Part shown: positions 1-12,037 of the stretch, piece by piece
Layout of the letters: every line of letters begins with the position of its first letter
Numbering within the stretch: the stretch's first letter is position 1
Assembly (NCBI GenBank): GCA_025642065.1
Contig: JAODUP010000355.1
Location: forward strand, 352,501 to 416,500
From: Paralvinella palmiformis
Lineage: Eukaryota > Annelida > Polychaeta > Terebellida > Alvinellidae
Direction: 5' to 3'
DNA length: 64,000 nt
Made by a program: the position numbers and the translations under genes
Notes under the pieces: generated by a model
Seen by the model: only the letters and a program-made list of their open reading frames with translations
What the model was told of the DNA's origin: nothing
The model's database searches: none

Positions 1-105
1 TATCCAATATAAAATATAAATTTGTCCATATCAAAGACATTCCTAATATAGGTAATTTGTGTACATGCGTGTATACATCCATCCATATATGCGTGCGTGT
101 ATGCA

Positions 106-122
106 TCTCTCTCTCTCTCTCC

Positions 123-153
<31 letters not shown>

Positions 154-162
154 GGGGGGGGT
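106..162. repeat. (CT)n(GT)n(G)n
   Basis: A compound dinucleotide tract ending in a G homopolymer. Confidence 0.95.
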
Positions 163-737
163 GCTTGTGTGTGTGTCGATTTTTTGAGTTAATTGCAATT
201 AGACATTTAGATGTACCACAAACTTCCCAAAACAAATTAGAAAAACCCATTTCCTGACTAATTATCGAATTAATCAGCACTTCAATTCTGGTAGCACCAT
301 GGGAAATCCCCAAGAAGCATGGGAAATCAGTCGATCTGATTCGGCCAACCGAACACTTAATAAATATGTAACAGGCTGCTAAATATTCAAGACATGCAAA
401 TCCCGACAGATCGGTGGTCGTGCAAAGATAAAAAATGATTACAAAATAAATATTATTAAAGAAAAAAACGCACGCACGCAAGTTTAATGCCAATTATGTG
501 ATAAATTCCTGGAGCAGCATCCTGGTCAGTCTGACATCACTTCGCCATAACCTATAGGAGCTATTTTTGGGAGCCGTGTGGGAGTGTCCTTCACTCATTT
601 ATATGCAATTACCGATAACTTTTATCATAAGCGGGAAATTGGAGCTGGCATCCAGCGCGCGCGATGCTGGCGGATAAATTGTCAGATTTTTCTACAGCCG
701 AGGGGCAAATGGGCTTTTTTTTGAGCTGTCCGGAGGA

Positions 738-740
<3 letters not shown>

Positions 741-768
<28 letters not shown>
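741..768. repeat. (CT)14
   Basis: A perfect CT tract. Confidence 0.95.
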
Positions 769-771
<3 letters not shown>

Positions 772-3460
772 CATTAATTGCCAGAGCGGAGGAGGATCCC
801 GTGGAAAAAAAGAGCCCTGGATACAATCAGACCAGATTATGGTTGGCTATAATGTAGGTTAGCAAGGGATTAGCACATCCTGTGTCTGGCTGATTACTAG
901 TCACGTAGCATATTGGACCGAATTAGTGATACTTGATGGCTCTTTGGTGTACAATTGTGCTCCATGATTGCATAATGTTCGAGGGAGGGGTGGGGGTGGA
1001 TTTGCGGGGGAGGAGGGGGGGCTGTTGTTCGGGCTTGGATAATCCGATTTCGCCCTAGGTGGGCAGTGTGCACTTAATGAATCATCCCCTTTTTGTTCAA
1101 GCGACGTACGTTCGGACAATTTACTACCAGCCTCGGTTTGGATCAACTAGCGCTATTCCATTGTTTGTTTTGTGCTCGTATTTGCCGACAGGATTTCTAT
1201 CGAGAAGAAAGTATGGAAATAGAACTTCTCCTTGTCGCGATCTGTGCACTGTTGCGTACTACGTCATCGTTGTTGTCGATGAGGCTGCTGCGCTTGTTGG
1301 CTTAGCAACGAAATTACCCACTTCCCTAACTACCAATGTAAACAACAACTTTCCGATCAGCATCACTCATTACTGGTCTGTAAATTAAATTTCCGATTAA
1401 ATTTATCAAGCTCTCTTTCTATCCAGTCTTTCGACGTGCCAATTTGGCGGCCGAATTAACATGTCTCTTTGTTTGTTTGGCAACCATCTTTTGAACCAAT
1501 TCTCTAACAAGCCAGCCTACCAACCGACTTACAAAACAGCTTTCTGACCGTCTTACCGAACAAAATCTACTAAAACAACACATCGAGACACACATACACA
1601 CAGAGAGAGAGAGAGAGAGAGAGATATCATTTCCACTCTTTCTCTATCTCTCTTTGTGCAATACATATCATATATCAAACATGCACAGTACACACACACA
1701 CACACATGCACACAGATGCGTGATGTACTGAAGATGTTTTATTCCGTATTATGTATCGTTCGTTATTAAGTACAGGAAGCGTCAATTTGTGCTAATAGTC
1801 GCATTTTAGTTTTAGTTCACTCCAACGAAAAACATCCAGTCGTCTGCCGAACCAAAAAGCGCGCGCGATGATTAATGTCGGATAGCGGCAGAATTTCAAC
1901 GCCTCCGGGATTATGAATATATTAACATAAACGGTACGGGATTATGTTTTGCGGCGCAGTGATCATCTGACTCGACGCAGTTCCTGGTGCGGCGGACAAA
2001 AAGCCGGCCAGAACGTCGGTAATCTGATTGGCCGCCATCCTGGAACAAGAAGTGTTGTTAAAAAGAGACAAAAGAAACAGGAAATTGAAAACGCTGTCAT
2101 GTCACTGACTATTATTGGCTAATAAACGGCTACGAAAGCGAGCTGCGTGCCTGCTTGCGTGCATGTGCGTGTGTATGTAGGGCAATTTTTTCCATCTGGA
2201 CGATTCATCCGAGCTTTAATCCAGAATGGCAAGATTTCCTACTGTACAGGCAGAGGCCGAAATGCGAAATGAAAAGTACACGCCTATTAAAATCCGGTTG
2301 ATTTATCAGGAACTAGGCGGGAGAAGGCGATCCTGTAACCGTGCCATATGAATGCAGGTACGTCGGTTCGCATCCTCGGTCTATCCACCAGCAATATTTA
2401 AATCGGGTAGAAATTATTCACGTTGATATGCATTCTTTTTCCGCAGAGTCGTCTTCCAATTAAAAATGTCGCCGTCCGAATGCGCCATTTACGTTCAATC
2501 GACTGGCTGTTAGAGGTCGTAAAAATCTATAATTCTAGGCCCCGTTCCTCAACTGGAAGCCACAAATCGTAGTTCGGGGGTGGGGGTGTGGCTGAGTGTA
2601 TAATGGCTTTAAAAGAGGACGCACATCAGCCGCCGGGCAGCGAACTCGGCAGCCTTAAGCCTTAATAATGTTATGGCATCGGATCGGTAGTCGTGTGGCT
2701 GGTTGGCTGGCTGGCTGGCTGGCTGCTGCATGTTTCATCACAATGACGACACGGGACGGTTGAGGGTAGAGGAGTCCACGGGGCTATTTACTCGTAGGGC
2801 TTTAGGGCGGAATGTCTCGTCAGCGACGGCCCCTCGCCCTATAATTAATGCCCGAGTTCAATCAGCCATCGGGGGTCGGATGCCCTGTTGTGTACGTTGG
2901 ACGGTGGTGGTCGTTTTATGGGGTCGACAAACTCGGGTCACTGGTCCAGTGGGACATTAAGGGGGGGGGGCGGAACCACCGGAGACGAAGGTCAACGACG
3001 GGAAATGACCCACCGCAAGGAGGAAGAAGGTCGTAATACGTCGGTCAGGTGTCGCCCGATCTCCGGGGGAAATAATGGACCACGTGATGACATACGTCAT
3101 CAGTCGGTTGGTTAAGGACTTCGAAACTCTGCATCCGCTTCGTCGCCGATATCAGTTGGGAGTCAGCTGGAAGTCAGCTGGTTCGTTATCGGCTATGGTC
3201 GTTCATGTGATTGGAACCAGCAGGAGTACTCGGTTCCTTGCACGAACGCACGCACGCACGTACTCCATAATCTACATTATAATGGGCCATTCAACCGCCC
3301 GAGAAGTTTCACTCTGTAATTTACCTTCATTCTCCCCCTCTCTCTGTGTGTCTACCCCCCCCCCTCTCACTCTGTGTGTGTGCGTGCGTGTGTGTGATGC
3401 ATTCTTGCAGAGAATGTAGAATTGTACTGATGTGAATATTTTAGCATACATAATTGTTGG

Positions 3461-3475
3461 CTCCATCTAGTGGGG
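3461..3475 (-). promoter_or_regulatory. CTCF-like motif
   Basis: Minus strand CCCCACTAGATGGAG, close to the CCACTAGATGGCG core of the CTCF consensus. It pairs divergently with the motif at 3718. Confidence 0.35.
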
Positions 3476-3717
3476 ACTGTCTTAAAGTCGTAAAATCAGC
3501 CATTATTACCATATAAGAGACACTCTTCCCTCTTCGGTCATAAACTTCATATATCACCTAACATAGCAGGCACACACACACGCATACACATACACACGCA
3601 TAGGTGAGAACTCTTTAAAATCTGTGCATAAAAATTAAATTCGGACATTTTGCGAAAATACCACACGCAGGCTAGCAGCACCCAATCGAACCTAAAGCCC
3701 GTTAGAACAGGTACAGT

Positions 3718-3733
3718 CACTAGGGGGCTCCAC
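3718..3733 (+). promoter_or_regulatory. CTCF-like motif
   Basis: CACTAGGGGGCTCCAC matches the CACTAGGGGGCGC core with one change. Confidence 0.4.
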
Positions 3734-4414
3734 CTCCTGAATGATTGGCGTTCGGGATCAGCGAGCTAATCACCAGGCGTCGTCGGCCGAGACTGGAATG
3801 CGCCAATCACGGGGAGGCGTTTGTTCCCTCATCACATAGAACGACGGCAGATGGTGACCAGACCGCAAGAGGAGGTTATCAACGATGAGACAGACAGATA
3901 GAGGGTGTCATCGGTGTCCTATCTGCACCCGTAGCCCGACCGAGTCGTCTTCCTCGCAGCGAATAAACCTGATGTCCGCTCAGACGGGGCCTCCAATCTC
4001 CTCTACCACACCTCGGCGACAGGTGGAACGAACAATAGCTTAGATAAACTATTACCGAACGACACACAGAGACACAGACAGAGAGAGAGAGGAGGAGGAG
4101 AAGGAGGCAGTGGAGGTAGAGTACGGGATTGAAAAAATTACATGAAAAAAATATTAAGGAGAGAGAAAAAAACACCGTATACACACCAAATAACAACACG
4201 CACACGTAGATGTATATAGAGAGAGTGGTTAGAAAAAATAACACAACAGCCACCCCCCAAACAAAACCCCGACATAGAAAAAAGCCTCCCCCCCCCTCTC
4301 TCTCTCTCTCTAATGGCGATGCGTTGTCTGGCCCACGTGGCTGACACAAGACCTCGTCTTTAGTGTGGGTCCAATACACGGTCATGATTAAATGATTACA
4401 AATCATTCTTTGCT

Positions 4415-4912
4415 CCGATGGCTGGCTGGTTAGGTGGCTACCTGGCTGACTGGCTGGTTGAGTGACTGATTGGGTAGATAGCTGGCTGGTTAGGTGGCTG
4501 GGTGGGTGGCTGGCTACCTGGCTGGTTGGTTTGCTTGGTGGCCAGTTGGGTGACTGATTGAGTAGATGACTGATTGGTTAGGTGGCTGCCTGGTTGGCTG
4601 GTTTGTTTGGTGGCTGGTTGGGTGACTGATTGGGTAGATGGCTGGTTGGTTAGGTGGCTGGGTGGCTACCTGGCTGGTTGGTTACGTGGCTGGTTGGGTG
4701 ACTGATTGGGTAGATGGTTAGGTGGCTGGGTGGGTGGTTGGCTGGCTGTTTGCTACCTGGCTGGCTGGTTTGCTTGGTGGCTTGTTGGGTGATTGACTGG
4801 GTAGATGGCTGGTTGGTTAGCTGGATCGGTGGAAGACTGGGTGGCTGGTTGGTTAGCTGACTGGCTGGTTAGTTAGCTGGTTGGGAATGGGTGAATGGTT
4901 GGTTGAGGTGAC
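4415..4912. repeat. GGCTGGTT-type imperfect minisatellite
   Basis: Five hundred bases consist of TGGCTGGTTAGGTGGCTG and GGTGACTGATTGGGTAGATG motifs in higher-order blocks of roughly 90-100 bp. Confidence 0.85.
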
Positions 4913-4974
4913 TGACATCGAGTTATACTGTACGTCGGATGTAACCCTCTGTTGATTGTGTCTAGCATTGTCAT

Positions 4975-5515
4975 CTGTTGATGTGTATACCTATATGTTG
5001 ACGTATATTTACCTGTCTACTGATCATGGTATGCCTGTTTACGAATGTGTTTATTCCTGTCTGTTAATGTGCATACCTGTATATTGATGTGCGTGTATCA
5101 TTGTTTTGGTGTGCAAGTCCTTTTAGCTGATTGTAAAGGTACATGTTCGTTAGCGATATGTATACATGTCTGTTGACTTGTTTACATATATTTTGATGTA
5201 TGTTGACGTGACTGCCGTTCTGGTGATATGTATACCTATCTTCGTGTGTATACCTGTATGTTGATGTGTACGTATTCCTGTTAATGATGGTGACCCTCTA
5301 CTGATACACTTTACACCCGTCTGTAAACGACTACGCATGTCTATAGACACTTATAATTCTGCGTGTACCCGTCTATCTCTGTCTATAGACGTATATACCT
5401 GTCCGTAGACGCATTTGCGTGTGTATAGACGCCGATGCATGTCTGTAGAAGTATATCCACGCCTGTACTATACCCGTGTCTAGACGTCTATACCTGTGCG
5501 TAGACGTCTATGCCT
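4975..5515. repeat. Old degenerate minisatellite
   Basis: Repeated TATACCTGTCTGTTGATGTG-like units grade into TCTATAGACGTATA-like units after 5350. Unit length is about 25-30 bp, with high divergence. Confidence 0.6.
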
Positions 5516-6189
5516 GGTCGCGGATGCCCGTACCGCTACCCGTGACCGTCTTTTCACTGAGCTCTCTGGTTGTCGTGGTGTCGAGGATTTCTGCCGACAT
5601 CTTTTTTTCTCAGCTTGCCATACGAAGGACACGCGTCAGGTCGAGAGCGCCGAGGCAGGTGCAACTTTGTGTCGAGAATTGGGTTCTTAGACCTAATAAA
5701 AACCAAACCATCGAAGCCGACCCGCTCCAACCATCTGAATGGTTAGCGCACGGCAAACATTAGGGCTCCTATCAGTCGGGGCAGGTGCAACGGCAACTAT
5801 ACCGTATATATGCGTGGCTTGGTGTCGGACATCAAGGGTGTTGAGACGCCAGAGACAAGAACATCTGCCCCGGTTATTTATACACGGCGAAAGATAATAC
5901 TAAACGAATCGAGCGGAGACTTCAATGCGGCCGTACGATAAACAATCTTATGCAAGCCACAGCTGATTTTGGGATGAGGCTGGTCGAAACGTGACGTTTA
6001 GAAGTAGTCGTCGTCGTCGTTGGAAAACCCGATCCCCTCACACGCAGTATCTCTACTAGTCGGTGTAGACAGCGAAGAAGGGTTTTGGTTAAATTTACAA
6101 TCGCAAGACGAGGCGTTGTTATTGTGTTTTTAATTTATTAATTTTTGTTCGTTTCATTTTTTTCCCAGAAGTTTTCTTTCTCGTGACGA
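5516..6189. other. Unique non-coding DNA
   Basis: I see no gene, repeat or RNA here; a TCGTCGTCGTCG stretch at 6007 is the only simple motif. Confidence 0.5.
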
Positions 6190-6260
6190 AAAGTTGGAAA
6201 GTGCGTGCGTGCATGTGTGCATGTATATGCGCGTGCGTGCGTGTGTGTGTGAATGCGTCT
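6190..6260. repeat. (GTGC/GT)n
   Basis: An interrupted GT/GTGC tract directly before a family B copy. Confidence 0.85.
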
Positions 6261-6279
6261 TTCGTCGGTGTGGGATAAG

Positions 6280-6352
6280 ACATTAGTACAGATAATCATG
6301 AATCGTGAATCCAACGTCTGGACGGTTCATCGGGATACTATATCCAGATGAT
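6280..6352 (+). mobile_element. Dispersed repeat family B, partial copy
   Basis: AATCATGAATCGTGAAT and GGACGGTTCATCGGG match the family B core. It lies just after a (GT/GC)n tract. Confidence 0.5.
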
Positions 6353-6515
6353 TTACTCGCTCAGCGATGTACGCCTCTTCGTCAATGTGCGAGTAGCTGA
6401 CCGCACGTAAAATCTAATATTAAATACCAATATTAAGAAGGTAATGCTAGTTTTTTCTGGGCACATAAACGAGGACACAGGAATGTAAAACATATATTTA
6501 AACATATTGCAGTAT

Positions 6516-6527
6516 CACATACACACG

Positions 6528-6562
<35 letters not shown>

Positions 6563-6575
6563 GTACACACACATA
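6516..6575. repeat. (CA)n
   Basis: A CA tract with minor interruptions. Confidence 0.9.
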
Positions 6576-6779
6576 TAAGATAGTATCTTCAGATTTATGT
6601 CATCAAAATATTATTTTATCATGTTATCAATTACACACGAAACACCCAAACAAGTCATACCTAATAAAACAAACACAAACTTACATACCAATACACCAAT
6701 ATGAGCATGCATACCTACTCATACCGAAACTACCACCTACGCCAACAGGCCTATTTATACACCTTTATACACAACCAAT

Positions 6780-6880
6780 CCGGCCTGGGCACGACTGAAG
6801 GGTGTTTCATCTTTGACTTCGCATCATTACCTACATTTAACCTACTTCGTGCCCAAAAGTGGCCGTTAAACAGCGAACAT
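6780..6880 (+). mobile_element. tRNA-derived SINE (family A), 5'-truncated copy
   Basis: It lacks the tRNA-like head but keeps the body: GGCCTGGGCA, GGGTGTTTCATCTTTGACTT, and the end CAAAAGTGGCCGTTAAAC. Confidence 0.6.
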
Positions 6881-7290
6881 CCAAAACTATACCCAAACAA
6901 GTGCACTAATATGTGTCTATCAGTTTTATTATTGTAGCTCATACATCGACATAACATAAATACGAAAACAGTTATAGGAAATAGGAGATAGGAAATTATC
7001 GACACACATGCGCGCGCGCATGCACGCACGCACGTGTACACACGTATAAAACCAACAATAGGAATCGCGGGGTGGAATCGTGGACTGATATAAATCTGCT
7101 CAAAACACGCAACAGGGAAGTGCCAGCATCAGTACATGCGGCCACATACCATAATGCTGGATACCCAACAGACTGGGTGGGACGATACCCACTGTTTGGT
7201 ATCACTTCGGGCTATCGCCAGATATGACAGCACAAACAGCTGCTTAACAAGCAAATTACGATGACATGTCCCCAGGCAGTTAGGACTGAC

Positions 7291-7680
7291 TGGATGTTGA
7301 CAGCTAGAGATAGGAGGGGACGACACGTTGACGGCCAGACAGGGAAGGCTAATTTTGGATAGCTGGAGAGAGTGAGGGTTACTTGTTGACAGTCAGAGAC
7401 AGGAGAGGCTATTTGTTGACAGTCAGAGACAGGAGAGGCTACTTGTTGACAGTCAGAGACCGGAGAGGCTACTTGTTGACAGCCAGAGACAGGAGAGGCT
7501 ACTTATTGACAGTCAGAGACAGGAGAGGCTACTTGTTGACAGTCAGAGACAGGAGAGGCTACTTGTTGACAGCCAGAGACAGGAGAGGCTATTTGTTGAC
7601 AGTCAGAGACCGGAGAGGCTACTTGTTGACAGTCAGAGACCGGTGAGGCTACTTGTTGACGGTCAGGGACAAGAGATTTA
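7291..7680. repeat. 30-bp minisatellite, 10 good and about 3 decayed units
   Basis: Units begin ACTTGTTGACAGTCAGAGAC and then AGGAGAGGCT; good units run from 7381 to 7680, with degenerate ones from 7291. Variants at a few fixed positions (GTC/GCC, AGG/CGG) alternate along the array. The period is ten codons, so a frame stays open (LTVRDRRGYL repeated); I take that as chance, not a gene. Confidence 0.95.
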
Positions 7681-7689
7681 ATTTTTCTA

Positions 7690-7890
7690 TAAGGAGACAG
7701 GAGGCACTATATTTCTATAACCAGACAATAGGGACAACCTGTATATAGGTATAAAGGTGGCACTACCCAGACTATAGAGACTACCTGTCTATAGGTATTA
7801 AGCTGGCATTACCTAGACTGTAAAGACTACCTGTCTATAGGTATAAAGGTGACACTATTTAGACTATAGGGACGTCATGTCTATACGCAG
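7690..7890. repeat. 46-bp degenerate minisatellite, about 4 units
   Basis: The unit CTATAGGTATAAAGGTGGCA continues with ACTACCCAGACTATAGAGAC; starts are near 7741, 7787 and 7833, with decayed edges. It abuts the 30-bp array. Confidence 0.8.
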
Positions 7891-8041
7891 ACGAAAAGGC
7901 CTAATTAGCTGTTGTTGTTGTTGTTATTGCTACTATTACTCAAAATTACTCAAAACGTTCTCTACCCGTGTATATTTACGGGCATGTGTTACCCACGCGC
8001 TCGTGTGTGTGCGTAATGAGGATGGACGGTGACATTGATTT

Positions 8042-8043
8042 GA

Positions 8044-8091
<48 letters not shown>

Positions 8092-8141
8092 CTTAATAAA
8101 AGGTTTTGTTGTTACTGTTGTTAATGTTGTTGTTCTTGTTT

Positions 8142-8186
<45 letters not shown>
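8042..8186. repeat. (GTCT)n and (TA)n
   Basis: (GTCT)12 at 8042-8091, TTG-rich spacer, then (TA)16 at about 8150-8185. Confidence 0.95.
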
Positions 8187-8187
<1 letters not shown>

Positions 8188-8359
8188 TCCATACTAATAG
8201 ATATGGTAATATTTGATGTTAGTTTTTTGGTAGGAATGCCGTCCTATCTACACTTGATAACACTGAAGACACTCTAGTCTGAAATAATAACATACAGTTA
8301 AAGATATCTTGATAGGATAGATATTGTTATAATAGACTGTCAAATAAAATGATATATAT

Positions 8360-8515
8360 GGTGTGTGTGTGTGTGTGCGTGCATGTGTTTTTCTGTCTGT
8401 CTGTCTTCTGTCTGTGTGCGTGTGTGTCGTGCATGTGCGTTTGTTGTGTGCGTGTGTGTGCGTGCATGTGCGTGCGTGCATGTGTGCGTGTGTGCGCGTG
8501 CATGTGTGCGTTCTT
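8360..8515. repeat. (GT)n / (GTGC)n compound tract
   Basis: A long GT/GC-variant tract; it generates open frames of Cys/Val or His/Thr on both strands that are not genes. Confidence 0.95.
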
Positions 8516-9979
8516 AATACGTGTTCCCATCTATTATTTGATCACACATCAAAATGATAACTATATTTAGCCGATTCTTACAAACTCTGATCAATATTGG
8601 ACTATGGTCAACGGAGAGGTCGTTAACCTTGACCCCCGAATAACATCTGAAACCCCAATAATATCGTTTATTGTACTACTTATAACCGAGTAAGTTCTCA
8701 CATCGTTCACTTATGATCTACAGACGTCCAGAGCTTGATAAATAACATCGTTGATTATACGAGGGTTTGAACTTTAGTAGCTTCGGATATGTTACCCCCG
8801 TGAACGACAATGCCCCCCCCCCACCCCCTCTCCGAATCACCCCTCCCTATGACCTCTAGATATAAATATATATATGCCATTCGTTTTATGATTCACACTT
8901 GTTGCTCGTCCAAGTTCAGTTATAATAAATGTTTCCTTTGTCCGTCTGTTACTGTCCGCGATGTTCGGAGATTGGAGAGAGGCGAGCCTTGATTACTTCA
9001 AAGTGAGCGAGTGGGTCGGTTTGGTCAGAGTCAGTCAGTCAGTATTTTTTTCAGCTTAGATGCGGTCTTTTATCGATGCCTGAAACATCCCACATTACAC
9101 GGGAGTTCGATTCGAAGACCTTTTTTTCTACTGGATCAAAATCCTTTCGATCGATGATGATAATGATAATGATGATGATGGTGATGACCACGACCAGAAG
9201 AGCAATCATTTCAGTGTACTAACACATATATACTTCCACGGTGGCTCTGAGATGACGACAACTCTAGTACAGCAGCCATTCGCGCAGAAAGAAACTGACA
9301 GTCTTCTAGCTCATCAGCGCGCATCAATCTAGTCATATCTAGTTACTATACCATCCGACACAATGGAGTATATATGCAAATTTAGATCCGATCAGATAGC
9401 CCAATCGGTGAGAGTGGGCTAAAAACTCGACCTGTCTGTCGGCCACATCCTGTAGGTGTATAAATGGCTTATTAATGGTCATCTAGAGCCATTATGTGAT
9501 TAGAGCTTCCCCGATGACCTAGATCGGTCCCAGCCAGAGGTTATTATCTTAAAACGAGGCGAAGTGCTTGTAGTTAATCACCCACTTAGCGCTCGATTCA
9601 AGGAATATGGCCGTCAGAGATCGGATACAGTTGTTGTTCTCGGTCTAATGTCTTCATTATTAAAGGAACCAGACACACGGCCTTCAAAGGCTTGATTATC
9701 AGACGGGGAGAGTCCCATAAAAATGATAGCGAACTTGGCTTAGCCATGTACCTGCCAGGGCGAAAATAGGTCAGACCGCGCCAAAGGTCAATAGCACATA
9801 TGGCGCGGGTGAGATTTGGGTCAGCTGAGTACGTAACCCTTCGTTCTAGAGCCGTCCGTCCGTCTGTCTGTCTGCCTAAAATTCCATAATATATGCTGTG
9901 CGTGAATTAATTTAATTCGAAAATTGGATTTATGATTGTTTTATGATTTATGTTAACCAGTGACTTATAGCACATTGCT
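8516..9979. other. Unique non-coding DNA with homeodomain-type cores
   Basis: No coding signal. Between 9360 and 9720 the sequence is complex, free of microsatellites, and contains many TAAT/ATTA cores (e.g. TTATTAATGG, GTGATTAGAG, TAGTTAATCACC), compatible with a conserved regulatory element, not testable here. Confidence 0.4.
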
Positions 9980-10000
9980 TCTCTCTCTCTCTCTCTCTCT

Positions 10001-10038
<38 letters not shown>
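9980..10038. repeat. (CT)n(TA)n
   Basis: CT tract joined to TA tract, a pairing repeated at 37127, 37820 and (as TA/GA on the plus strand) 34650. Confidence 0.95.
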
Positions 10039-10043
<5 letters not shown>

Positions 10044-11264
10044 GACTTGCTTTCCGACCTTATGCCTTTCCAAAAAAAGTAGGTCCATGTCTTTTGGGAG
10101 AAAATTTAAACTTTGTCGGATTACTTTTAAACTGATAGCCGCTGGCCAAGTAGTATCCACTAATTAATCCTAGCATTTTGCATCTTAAGTATTTTGTCAA
10201 ACCGACAATTAATACGACCCCCCCGTCATAGAAACCTTCATCTCTCCATGCTTTCATGGGCTCTCTGTCCCCGGTCTTAGTTCAATTTAAAATGAGCATA
10301 TTTGGTTATTTTTGTTACATCGTTCTCTGTGATTTATCAGCTATAACTGATGCCCTCAGAAAAATAGCTAAAACGGTAAATATAACAAAATAAGAAATTA
10401 ACAAAATGACCCTCATGCTGACAAAAGTCTGGTCGAAGGGCAACAAATCAACACCTAACTGTACCTAAATATTGTACTACCTGACGGGCGTGAACCAGTT
10501 GGCCACAAAACTCCAGGGTCCGAGTTCAAATCCCACCTTTGGCTGAAGCCCGTGGAAGATATTTCGAATAAGCATTGCGATCATAACGGATGACGTCATC
10601 CCACCCAGAATCCCACAGAGCGACCTTGACCCCGAAAAGGTGGCGCTGGAGCGCCGTGCTGGTTATTCAGAGCGAACGGAAACTTCTATGAACTATCACA
10701 CCTTCTGACAAGCATTTATCACGTAAATATATTGATGCCAAATTTACGGTACGGTTGAACACGTTTTCTAACGAGTAAATTTTCGTATGTAAGTTTGTTT
10801 AGTAAAATATATCGATTTTGTACAATGGCTTCTTTCGCATTCGCCAACATGCGAATTTACACATTTTGCGTATCTTACGCTTCATCTTTTTAAAATTCGG
10901 CCGGAACTCTCTAAGGGATTCGTAACGTTTTCGTACTAATTCCATTCCGAAAAAAAAACGTCTTTTCTATTTATGGAAATTTAAAAAAAATCATGAATCA
11001 GATTAGGGAAAAAACCTGTTTTGTAGCCAATTTATGATCCCGGCGTCAATAAATATAGGTCAAAACATCAAAGACTAGGCTTAGTAGGGGGGTCTAATTC
11101 CCAAAAGTTCGAATTAGCCTACAAGGTCACGAAATGCTTGAAACATTCGAAAAACTAAAATGGGCGACGGTGGAATCTTGGGTAGTTTCTGGATTTCGAG
11201 TATTTTCATGATACACGCTGCGTAACGTATTCTTTCAGGATGCTAGACCAGAGGATTGATGATG
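10039..11264. other. Non-coding DNA with a possible tRNA-like fragment
   Basis: At 10480-10560 GTGAACCAGTTGGCC and GAGTTCAAATCCC are spaced like decayed A and B boxes, possibly another SINE. The rest shows nothing recognisable. Confidence 0.4.
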
Positions 11265-11452
11265 ATTGATGATGATTTATGTTTGACGGCCACTTTTGTG
11301 CACACGGTGGGCTAAATGGGCCGAGCGACTTCCAAAGGTAATGAAGCGAAGTCAAAGATGAAACACCCTTCATATATGCCCACGCCGAGATTCGAACTCA
11401 GGTGGTAGTGATCGGTGATCCAACGCGCTACCAGTTGGACCACGGAGGAATC
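11265..11452 (-). mobile_element. tRNA-derived SINE (family A), near full length
   Basis: On the minus strand the head has an A-box-like TGGTCCAACTGGTAGCGCG and a B-box-like GAGTTCGAATC. The body carries TCATCTTTGACTTCGCTTCA, GGCCCATTTAGC and AAAAGTGGCCG, followed by an ATCATCATC tail. One of the best copies in the window. Confidence 0.8.
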
Positions 11453-11851
11453 TGGAATAAAAGTGAAACACACATCGAGATTGGTGTCAAAGCGGGGATA
11501 ACCAACCACCAACGTCGGCCACATTGTCAGGGACAATACGGTGTTGCCTCACTACTTCCGGTCTATCCGTCTCCCCTATTATCGTCCGCACACCTTGGTG
11601 ACGTAACAAGGACGTACTAGATAATGATCTCGTGTCGACATCATTCAGCGAACAGGAAGTAATTTGTCAGTGACCGGTCGAGCTTCCGTTGTTGTGACCT
11701 AACCAATGACGAGGTATGTCGTGCCATATTAACTACCGGGGACCATTGAAGACAAGATGTCGTTATGTTAGGGTCAGTACAAGGATGTACTCTCTGACAA
11801 CTGGGCACCTGAATGGTGTTAGGTAGTGGATAGCGTGTCAGTGTTCACATA

Positions 11852-11879
11852 GATGCGTGTGTGTGTGTGTTTGTGTGCA

Positions 11880-11920
<41 letters not shown>

Positions 11921-12037
11921 GTGAGTGAGTGAGTGAGTGAGTGAGTGAGTGAGTGAGTGAGTGAGTGAGTGAGTGAGTGAGTGAGTGAGCGAGCGAGCGA
12001 GCGAGCGAGCGAGCGTGCGTGCGTGCGTGCGTGCGTC
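11852..12037. repeat. Compound tetranucleotide array TTGA > GTGA > GCGA > GTGC
   Basis: After a short GT tract come (TTGA)9, (GTGA)about 17, (GCGA)6 and (GTGC)5 blocks, each differing from its neighbour by one or two base changes. Confidence 0.95.

Larger units (their letters stand above)
163..4414. other. Unique non-coding DNA, CpG-rich
   Basis: Apart from short CT, GA, TGGC and G tracts there is no gene signal. A 10-mer CGGGATTATG is repeated 31 bp apart at 1906 and 1937. Open frames at 2703-3419 arise from GC-rich sequence and show no protein-like features. Confidence 0.6.

Noticed and set aside
2603..2660. TTTAAAAG TATA-like box with a CATCAG initiator-like site
   Set aside because: The motif is weak and no open frame or exon-like sequence follows.
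7383..7646. Open frame with repeated LTVRDRRGYL, or a CRISPR-like array of 30-bp repeats
   Set aside because: The period is exactly 30 bp with no spacers, so it is a minisatellite; the frame is open only because 30 is a multiple of three.
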